DNA of 28,587 nucleotides from DASWVC01 sp036401335 (GTDB lineage Bacteria > Verrucomicrobiota > Verrucomicrobiia > Chthoniobacterales > JAFAMB01). The stretch covers positions 1 to 28,587 of the forward strand of contig DASWVC010000008.1 of assembly GCA_036401335.1 (NCBI GenBank). Reading direction: 5' to 3'. Made by a program: the position numbers and the translations under genes. Of the stretch, positions 15,992 to 22,643 are shown piece by piece. Numbering within the stretch: position 1 is the first letter of the stretch; each line of letters starts with the position of its first letter. The notes beneath the pieces are model-generated. The model worked only from the letters and a program-made list of their open reading frames with translations, was not told the DNA's origin and did not search any database.

Positions 15992-17485
15992 ATGTTGGAT
16001 TCAATCCGGAGACGGCAACGCACGCTGCTTACGATCATCACCGTCGTGGTGATCGTCGCTTTTGCCTGGCTGTACAATCCTGCCGGCAGCTTCCGTCGCG
16101 GAGCGGCCACGGGACAGATTGGTAAGCTTAACGGCCGCACGGTGACGGTTGAGGAAATTCAAAAACTTGACCGCAACCTGGGCATTGCGCTGCAACTCGG
16201 GATGTACGAGTTGCCCAGCCAATTGGCAACCGATGGACGTTCCCGTGATGAACAAGCCCTCAGTTTTGCGTGGAACTTGTTGATTCTTCGTGACGCGACG
16301 GCGCGCCTGGGACTTAACCCTGCGCCCGACCGCATCAAGGAAGCGGAGAAAAAGCTGCCCAACTTCCAAACCGACGGACGCTTCGACGGAGGCAAGTACC
16401 AGAAATTCGTGGATACCACGCTAAAAAACAACGGCCTCGGTGCAGCCGACCTTGACGAGGTTGTGACCGATGACCTTCGCTTGCAGGACCTGAACGCGTT
16501 GTTGCAGCCGGCTTTCCAGCTGCCGGAAGCGATGTTCAAATCGCAATACGAGGCGCTCAACCTTAAGATGCACGTGGGGGTGATTCCGTTCAAACGCGTC
16601 GATTTCGAAAAAGGCATTCAAATATCCGACGACGAGATCAAGAAATATTACGACGAACAAAAGGAACGCCTCCAGACGCCGGAAAAACGCAAACTGACGG
16701 TGGCATCGTTCACCCTGAAGGAGGATCAGCGCCAGTTGACGGGCGAAAAGCGCAACCAGGCACTAAAGCCATTGGCCGAGCAAGCCGAGGCTTTCATGCA
16801 GCCTGTGCTCGACAAACCGGCTGAATTTGAAAATGTGGCTGCCCAGAAAGGCGTGCCGCTGCAGCAGACCGGCGTGTTTGCCGCCGCCCAGCCGGATCCC
16901 TTGGTCAGCGGTGAACCGGCCGTGCTCCGTCAGTCGTTCAGCCTGACCAAGGACAACCCGGTAAGTGACATTGTGCAAGGTGCTAACGGATTTTATGTGG
17001 TCAAGTTGCTTGAGGTGGAGTTGCCTAAACCGCTCACGCTCGAACAGGCCAGGGACCAGATCCTTGATGCGTTGAAGAAAGAAAAGGCCGAAGCAGGGTT
17101 GCGAGCGGCATCCGACCAGGCCAGGCAAAAGATTGCTGCAGCCATGAAAACTGGCCAGGATTTCCTGACGGCGGCCCGGGACGCCGGCTACCACCCCGAA
17201 TCTCCGGCGCCGTTTTCGTTGGCGGAGGCGGGACCAGAAAACGATGTTGCGCGGGTTCTCACGTCGGACCGGGTCATGCTGGAACCGGGTGAGACTTCCA
17301 ACCTGCTCCAGGATGCGGATGGCGGCCTTTTGGTTCACCTGATCAGCCGCGACCCGCTGGACGAAGCAAAGTACGCGGACGAAAAGAAAAAGGAGTACCC
17401 GCTTGCAGACCAGCGTTTCTCCAGTTTGGCGTTGCGTGAATGGCTGAAAGTGGAGCAACAAAAAGCCGGGCGGCCGCCGGTTTGA
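15992..17485 (+). CDS. Membrane-anchored SurA/PpiD-like periplasmic foldase
   Basis: A 497-residue protein with a short basic N-terminus (MLDSIRRRQRTLL), one membrane helix (about 11-28) and a large soluble part predicted to lie in the periplasm. This architecture and the helical SurA_N-like region (about 40-230) suggest a chaperone or peptidyl-prolyl isomerase of the PpiD/SurA kind. A parvulin-like region (about 230-350) is recognisable by FSLTKDNPVSDIVQGANGFYVVKLLEV, but the GGDLG-type motif of active parvulins is not evident, so isomerase activity is doubtful. It lies 182 bp after nuoN and probably begins a new transcript with the TPR gene and metG. The ribosome binding site is weak. Confidence 0.8.
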   Translation: MLDSIRRRQRTLLTIITVVVIVAFAWLYNPAGSFRRGAATGQIGKLNGRTVTVEEIQKLDRNLGIALQLGMYELPSQLATDGRSRDEQALSFAWNLLILRDATARLGLNPAPDRIKEAEKKLPNFQTDGRFDGGKYQKFVDTTLKNNGLGAADLDEVVTDDLRLQDLNALLQPAFQLPEAMFKSQYEALNLKMHVGVIPFKRVDFEKGIQISDDEIKKYYDEQKERLQTPEKRKLTVASFTLKEDQRQLTGEKRNQALKPLAEQAEAFMQPVLDKPAEFENVAAQKGVPLQQTGVFAAAQPDPLVSGEPAVLRQSFSLTKDNPVSDIVQGANGFYVVKLLEVELPKPLTLEQARDQILDALKKEKAEAGLRAASDQARQKIAAAMKTGQDFLTAARDAGYHPESPAPFSLAEAGPENDVARVLTSDRVMLEPGETSNLLQDADGGLLVHLISRDPLDEAKYADEKKKEYPLADQRFSSLALREWLKVEQQKAGRPPV

Positions 17486-17571
17486 AGGGGTTAACTGAAG
17501 GCGAATCCGTTGGCGCCTGGCCGGGAACCTTCACGCGCCCTTTGCTAACGTTGTCTAACCTTGCGACTGCC

Positions 17572-17916
17572 ATGGACGAGATCCCATCCTCGGTTGAACC
17601 CCTCTTTGACGACGCCAACGGCGACCTCGCGATCGGTGACCTGGATGCCGCCGTAGGCAAGTACCGCAAGTGCGTTGAACTCGAGCCAGCGTTCTTCGAC
17701 GGCTGGCATGCATTGGGAATGGCCTTAATGAAAAACGGGCGGTATCCCGAGGCGATTGAGGCAGGACTTAAGTCGGTGGCCCTGCGTCCGAACGACCAGC
17801 TTGCCTGGTCGAGCCTTTCGCTTTTTTACGTGCGGAACAACCAGATCAAAGAGGCCGAAGCGGCCGGCGTTAAAGCCCGCATCCTGTCCTGGGGCGGCAA
17901 GATTGTGAAGGAGTAA
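17572..17916 (+). CDS. Small TPR-repeat protein
   Basis: A 114-residue acidic protein made largely of tetratricopeptide repeats. One runs from FDDANGDLAIGDLDAAVGKYRKCVELEP, a second from FDGWHALGMALMKNGRYPEAIEAGLKSVALRP, and a partial third follows. No signal peptide or membrane segment is visible, so it is probably cytoplasmic and mediates protein contacts. ATG 17572 is chosen because the repeats begin soon after it; the frame is open further upstream but there overlaps the foldase gene. It sits 15 bp before metG and is likely co-transcribed with it. Its partner is unknown. Confidence 0.8.
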   Translation: MDEIPSSVEPLFDDANGDLAIGDLDAAVGKYRKCVELEPAFFDGWHALGMALMKNGRYPEAIEAGLKSVALRPNDQLAWSSLSLFYVRNNQIKEAEAAGVKARILSWGGKIVKE

Positions 17917-17931
17917 TCCCCTTTCAAGAGT

Positions 17932-19473
17932 GTGAAGTACTTTGTAACCACTGCCATTGATTACACGAACAGTGGACCTCACGTCGGGCACGCATACGAG
18001 AAGGTGCTGGCGGACGTGATCGTGCGCTACCGGCGTCAGGTCAGCCACGGAAACGCTTACCTTCTGACCGGTGTCGATCAGCACGGGCAAAAGGTCCAAC
18101 AGGCCGCCCGGCAACAGGGTGTCGAGCCCATGGAGTTCGCCCAGCGCAACACCGACCAGTTCCTTCGCCTTTGGGATCTGCTTCAGATCAAGAAGGACGG
18201 TTGGGCGGCCACCACGGATGAAAGGCACAAGCGGGCAGTGCAGAAAGTGCTTCAGGCGCTTCACGCCAAGGACGAACTGTACAAGGCCAAGTACACCGGC
18301 TATTACAGCATCCGGCAGGAACAGTTTCTCACGGATAAAGACCGCGATGCCGAAGGCGAATTCGGACCCGAGTGGGGCGAGGTCACTTACATCGAAGAGG
18401 AGAACTGGTATTTTCGTCTGAGCAAGCACAAGGCCTGGCTCCGGCACTACGTCGAGACGCATCCTGATTTCGTGACGCCGGCCTTTCGGCAGACGGAATT
18501 GCTCAACGCCATTGAGCGCCTGGGCGGCGACCTATGTGTCTCCCGCCCAAAAGAACGCCTGTCCTGGGGCATCGAATTTCCCTTTGATCCGGATTTCGTC
18601 ACCTACGTCTGGTTCGATGCCCTGTTGAATTACGTAACTTTTGCCGGCTACCTGGCGGAACCGGGAGCCGGCTTGCCCGATTTTCAGGAGTTGTGGCCTT
18701 GCCAAGCTCATGTCATTGGCAAAGACATCATGATTCCAGCGCACGGCATTTACTGGCCGGTGATGCTTCATGCGATGGGCTTTCCCGACGACCAGATGCC
18801 TAAGCTGCTGGTGCATGGCTGGTGGAACCTCGGCGGGGCTAAAATGAGCAAAAGCCTGGGCAACGTCGTCGATCCGTTCGACGTGGTGCACCGGTACGGC
18901 GTTGACGCGCTGCGTTATTACCTCATGCGCGACATCGTTACCGGTCAGGACGGCGACATCAGCCTGGAAAGACTGATCGGACGCTACAACACCGATTTAG
19001 CCAACGATCTCGGTAACCTGGTCAATCGGACGATCAACATGAGCCAACGCTACCGCCAGGGGAGGTTACATAAGGTCGAGCACTCCGACCCCGAGTTGAC
19101 CGCATTGCGGCAAACCGCCTTGGAGGTGATCGGACGTTACCATGAGGCCTTTGCCCAAACCCTCGTCCACGCTGCCCTGGAAGCCGCCTGGCAGCTGGTC
19201 CGGGAAACCAACACGCTGGTCGAGCGCAAAGCGCCTTGGAAGCTGGCAAAAGATCCGGATCGATCGGCTGAACTTGACGCTGTCCTTTACACTCTGGCGG
19301 AGTGCTGCCGACTGCTTGCGACATTTGTTGAACCGGTGATTCCAGGAGCTGCCTCCAAAATCCTGGCACAACTGCAGGCAGACCCCGAGCCGCAGCTGAC
19401 CTGGGGCGCGTTGCCCGATGGCCATCAATTGGGATCACCGGTCCCGATCTTTCCCCGGATCGAAGCCAAATAG
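17932..19473 (+). CDS. metG: Methionyl-tRNA synthetase
   Basis: This enzyme charges tRNA-Met with methionine in the cytoplasm. It has 513 residues starting at GTG 17932. The class I signatures are present: HVGH (17-20) and KMSKS (304-308). YVWFDALLNY and the helical anticodon-binding domain after about residue 360 also match. The insert that in many homologues is a zinc knuckle is retained in outline (YYSIRQEQF and GEFGPEWG). Its four metal ligands are replaced by Ser126, Gln129, Gly145 and Trp148, so this is a zinc-free form. There is no C-terminal EMAP/Trbp111-like tRNA-binding domain. Confidence 0.97.
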   Translation: MKYFVTTAIDYTNSGPHVGHAYEKVLADVIVRYRRQVSHGNAYLLTGVDQHGQKVQQAARQQGVEPMEFAQRNTDQFLRLWDLLQIKKDGWAATTDERHKRAVQKVLQALHAKDELYKAKYTGYYSIRQEQFLTDKDRDAEGEFGPEWGEVTYIEEENWYFRLSKHKAWLRHYVETHPDFVTPAFRQTELLNAIERLGGDLCVSRPKERLSWGIEFPFDPDFVTYVWFDALLNYVTFAGYLAEPGAGLPDFQELWPCQAHVIGKDIMIPAHGIYWPVMLHAMGFPDDQMPKLLVHGWWNLGGAKMSKSLGNVVDPFDVVHRYGVDALRYYLMRDIVTGQDGDISLERLIGRYNTDLANDLGNLVNRTINMSQRYRQGRLHKVEHSDPELTALRQTALEVIGRYHEAFAQTLVHAALEAAWQLVRETNTLVERKAPWKLAKDPDRSAELDAVLYTLAECCRLLATFVEPVIPGAASKILAQLQADPEPQLTWGALPDGHQLGSPVPIFPRIEAK

Positions 19474-19474
19474 G

Positions 19475-19844
19475 CAATTTGTAACAATTGTAGGAATTGT
19501 ATCCTTGGTATCAATGTAAGAAGAGGAAAAAGGCGACGAATGGCGCGGTGACTATAGCAACTGTCAAAAATCCTTTCCGAAACGCCGGCCTTCTCGTCGC
19601 GGTCGGTGGAAGACCGTCTCCGGTAGGGGAGCTTGTCCCCAAGCGCCCGGGGAGCGACCGCTCCTCCGTCCGGCCCCCGGCAGCGGCCCTTTCCGGAAAC
19701 GAATTGAGGAAAACGGTATGGCTAGAGGCGGCGGCGAGTCCGTGTGGGCGAAGATCTTGGAAGGCTTTTCTTTAACGAACTATGCCCGCAGTTCCCTTCT
19801 TCATTGATAGGATTGGTACAATTCATACAACGGATACAATTCAC
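19475..19844. repeat. MITE-like element with ~50-bp imperfect inverted termini
   Basis: The left arm (about 19475-19528) and the reverse complement of the right arm (about 19792-19844) share AATT, TTGTA, GAATTGTA, TATCAATG, AAGAAG and GGAA in the same order, with small gaps. The arms are AT-rich, while the ~260-bp core is GC-rich and hairpin-prone, for example GGAGCGACCGCTCC (19651-19664) and GGGGA/TCCCC at 19626-19639. No convincing coding frame was seen inside. It fills the whole metG-kinase gap and ends 11 bp before the kinase start, so it must carry or replace that gene's promoter. No target-site duplication was clear by eye. Confidence 0.6.
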
Positions 19845-19855
19845 CGCCCGGCCCG

Positions 19856-20965
19856 ATGAACGAAGTTTTCTTGACCAACCGCTTTTTTGCCGAGGTGCCG
19901 GAAGAGCTTTTGCGTTCCGTGCAGATTACGGAACGGTCGTACCCCGCTGACGCCACCATCGTGGAGGAAGGAACACCTGGGGCTACCCTTCTTCTTATCG
20001 GCAGCGGACGCGTGCAGATCTCGCGCTTGGGACGGCGCCGCCAACCCGAGGTGCTGTCCGTGCTTGGTTACGGTGATTTCTTCGGCGAACTGGCAGTCAT
20101 TGACTATGGCCCGCGCTCGGCCACGGCGATGGCTTTGGAACCGGCCATCATTGGCGAAATCGATCGTGCGACGCTCGACTTGTTGATGGAAAAGGCGCCG
20201 CGCGTTTTGCCGCTGACCTTTACCAAAGTTGTGGTGGAACGCCTGCGTGCCACGAATGCCCGGTACATTGAGCAACTGGTCCAGACCGAACGCCTTACTT
20301 TGCTGGGCACCATGATCAGTTCCATCATTCACGACCTGAAGAACCCGCTTTCCGCCATTGTCTCGTCCGTTGATTACCTTGACCGGGGCAGCAACGATGC
20401 CCGTACCAAGACGCTGACCGCCATCGTTAAATCTTCGGTCGGACGGATGGTGGGCATGACCGAGGAACTCCTGGATTTTGCGCGGGGCACTGCCCACCTG
20501 CGGCTCGGAGAGACCTCCGCGGCACAGATCTTACGGGGGCTCGAAGAAGAAGTGCTTGGCTCGATCCGTGCCTCCAGCGTGCAGGTACGCGTCGAACAGC
20601 ACTCGCAAGCTTCCCTCTGGATGGATCACTCCCGCATCACGCGGTGCTTGGCCAACCTCCTCAAAAACAGTTTTGAAGCGTTGCGAGACCAGGGTGAAAT
20701 CGTGCTGCGATTTTGGGATGAGGGTGAAACTTTTCACGCGGCCGTTCAGGATGACGGTTCCGGGATCGCACCGGAACTGCGAGACCGGATCTTTGAGCCG
20801 TTCGTGACCTACCGTAAATCCAGCGGAACCGGGCTTGGGCTTGCGATTGCCCGATCTGCGGTCGAAGCGCATGGGGGCCGGCTTTGGCTGGAAAGGGAGG
20901 CACCGACGACGTTCCACCTCCAGATTCCCCGGAAGGCGACCTTGGTCACGCAAGCACTTGGTTGA
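19856..20965 (+). CDS. Sensor histidine kinase with N-terminal cyclic-nucleotide-binding domain
   Basis: A soluble 369-residue kinase. Residues about 10-120 form a cNMP-binding domain; the phosphate-binding cassette reads FFGELAVIDYGPRSATAMA, keeping Glu78, Arg87 and Ser88 that contact cyclic nucleotide in CRP-type proteins. A dimerisation/phosphoacceptor helix pair follows with His159 in IIHDLKNPLSAI. The ATPase domain then shows the N box (NLLKNSFEAL, Asn271), the DDGSGIAP box and GTGLGLA (324-330). There is no membrane segment, so the signal is probably cytoplasmic. No response regulator gene is adjacent on this strand. The 3' end overlaps the convergent hybrid kinase gene by 20 bp. Confidence 0.9.
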   Translation: MNEVFLTNRFFAEVPEELLRSVQITERSYPADATIVEEGTPGATLLLIGSGRVQISRLGRRRQPEVLSVLGYGDFFGELAVIDYGPRSATAMALEPAIIGEIDRATLDLLMEKAPRVLPLTFTKVVVERLRATNARYIEQLVQTERLTLLGTMISSIIHDLKNPLSAIVSSVDYLDRGSNDARTKTLTAIVKSSVGRMVGMTEELLDFARGTAHLRLGETSAAQILRGLEEEVLGSIRASSVQVRVEQHSQASLWMDHSRITRCLANLLKNSFEALRDQGEIVLRFWDEGETFHAAVQDDGSGIAPELRDRIFEPFVTYRKSSGTGLGLAIARSAVEAHGGRLWLEREAPTTFHLQIPRKATLVTQALG

Positions 20966-22643
20966 GCGTGGCCACCAGCTCCGGCACGGTGAAGGGTTTG
21001 GCGAGCCGTCCTTTAAAGCCAAGTTCTTCTGCTCTCAGGAACAGGTCGCTGTTGGCGTAGCCGCTGCAGAGAACCACCCGGGCTTCCGGATCTGCTTTCT
21101 GCAGGAGCTTCAAAGCCCCTTTGCCGCCGACCCCGCCCGGAATGGTCCCGTCAAGCAGGACGGCGGCGAATGGTCTGCGTTCCTGCTTTGCACGAAGGTA
21201 AACCTCACAGCCCTCGATTCCGCATTCCGCCACCGCGCATTCATAGCCCAGCCCTTTGAGCATCAAAGGCACGACTTCCAGAATCATTTTTTCATCATCG
21301 ATCAGCAGGATTCGACCGAGCCGTTTCTGGATCTCGGGTGCAGGTGGGACGGCACGCAGCAAAAGTTCTTGGTTCGTCGCGGGCAGGAAAAGGGTCACCG
21401 TGGTTCCGTGATCGACTTGGGAACGAATCGCGACGCTGCCGCCATGCTGTTCCATGATGGATTTCGTCGTGGCCAAACCGATTCCGCTGTTTCCCGGTTT
21501 TGTCGTGAAACAGACTTCGAAAATCCGGTCCTGAACGGCCGCGGGAATGCCAGTTCCCTGGTCTTCAATCTCGATGATGACCCAGCCATTCTTGTCGGAA
21601 GCCGGACCACGACGGCCATTACGCGCACGAATGAACACCGTCCCCTCGCCAGGCGTGGCCTCACGCGCGTTGATCACCACGTTTTCGATCACCTGCCCGA
21701 ATTGCACCGGATCCACGAGGACCGGCCGCAAGGCCGCCTCGAACAAAAACTCCGCTTTCAACGGCGAACCGCTTAGAACGAAGTCGACCGAGGATCGCAG
21801 CATTTCTTCGACGTCGAGGGCTTGCCTGGTCGGACTTCCACCTTTTGAAAAGGTGAGTAAACGCCTCGACAAGCCCGTTGCCCGGGTGGCCGCCCGGCAG
21901 GCCCCTTCGATGTGCTCCAACAGCAACGGATCAGAGGTTGCCAGGGATTCCGCCATGCTGAGCCGGGAAATGATCACTTGAAGAATGTTGTTGAAGTCAT
22001 GGGCGATGCCGCCCGCAAGGGTTCCGATGTTTTCCAGTTTTTGGCGCTGTAAGAGCGTCCGTTCCAAGGCGGAGCGTTCCGCTTCAGCACGCTTGTGGTC
22101 GGTCAGATCGGTCAACGTTACAAAAAGGTCGGCCCAGTCGTTTTCTCCTCGGCTCGCGATGCTTTGCAGGCGAACGTACGTTTCACCCCCGGCCGCGTTT
22201 CGCACCGAGAGCTCACAAGCTTCCGGCTTGAGCGAGGTGAAAGCGATTTTCAGGTGTCGATGAAACGTCTGGTTCGATTCTCCGCGCAGGCGCGCCGCAA
22301 AGTAGATGGGCGACGCATGGATGGTCGAACGGGGCACGCTCAGCATGGCGGCGGCCAGAAGGTTCGCTTCCCGGATCACCCCGGCGCGATCGAGCCGGAT
22401 CATCGCCACGGGAGCCAGATCGAAGTGCTGAAAATACTTTTTTTGGGCGTTTTCCGCTTCCGCCCGGCTTTGCACGAGCTCTTCGTTCTGGATCTCCAAC
22501 TCTGCTCCGTAAACCCGCAATTCCTCCAGTGCGGAAACCAGGTCAAAAGGGTGTGCGGATTGCGCGCCTCCTTCAAACTTATAAACTACTTTTTCCGCTT
22601 GCTGGCGCAGCGTTGAGTCGGGTTGGTTTTTTTGACGCCGCAT
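20946..22643 (-). CDS. Hybrid histidine kinase: coiled coil, PAS, HisKA, HATPase, receiver
   Basis: A 565-residue signalling protein without membrane segments. An N-terminal helix (about 35-70) leads into a PAS domain (about 70-185, FDLAPVAMIRLDRAGVIREAN). The phosphoacceptor is His215 in GGIAHDFNNIL. The ATPase domain has VINAREA (Asn325), DQGTGIP (361-367) and GIGLATT (387-393). The C-terminal receiver (about 443-565) has the acidic pair Asp449/Asp450, the phosphoacceptor Asp498 in LLDGTIPGG and Lys549 in AKPF. The start overlaps the 3' end of the CheB/CheR gene by 58 bp, which suggests translational coupling and a shared pathway. With no output domain, it probably passes phosphate to another protein or is self-regulated by the receiver. 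Confidence 0.92.
   Translation of the reverse strand: MRRQKNQPDSTLRQQAEKVVYKFEGGAQSAHPFDLVSALEELRVYGAELEIQNEELVQSRAEAENAQKKYFQHFDLAPVAMIRLDRAGVIREANLLAAAMLSVPRSTIHASPIYFAARLRGESNQTFHRHLKIAFTSLKPEACELSVRNAAGGETYVRLQSIASRGENDWADLFVTLTDLTDHKRAEAERSALERTLLQRQKLENIGTLAGGIAHDFNNILQVIISRLSMAESLATSDPLLLEHIEGACRAATRATGLSRRLLTFSKGGSPTRQALDVEEMLRSSVDFVLSGSPLKAEFLFEAALRPVLVDPVQFGQVIENVVINAREATPGEGTVFIRARNGRRGPASDKNGWVIIEIEDQGTGIPAAVQDRIFEVCFTTKPGNSGIGLATTKSIMEQHGGSVAIRSQVDHGTTVTLFLPATNQELLLRAVPPAPEIQKRLGRILLIDDEKMILEVVPLMLKGLGYECAVAECGIEGCEVYLRAKQERRPFAAVLLDGTIPGGVGGKGALKLLQKADPEARVVLCSGYANSDLFLRAEELGFKGRLAKPFTVPELVATLNQVLA

Noticed and set aside
17440..17571. N-terminal extension of the TPR protein into the foldase gene
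   Set aside because: Sequence upstream of ATG 17572 has no TPR pattern and overlaps the end of the preceding gene; the frame is open by chance.
19497..19775. Small plus-strand frame inside the MITE-like element
   Set aside because: No ribosome binding site, mixed composition, and it spans hairpin-forming non-coding sequence.
19475..19844. Insertion sequence with its own transposase
   Set aside because: The interval has inverted termini but no frame long enough for a transposase, so only a non-autonomous element can be proposed.
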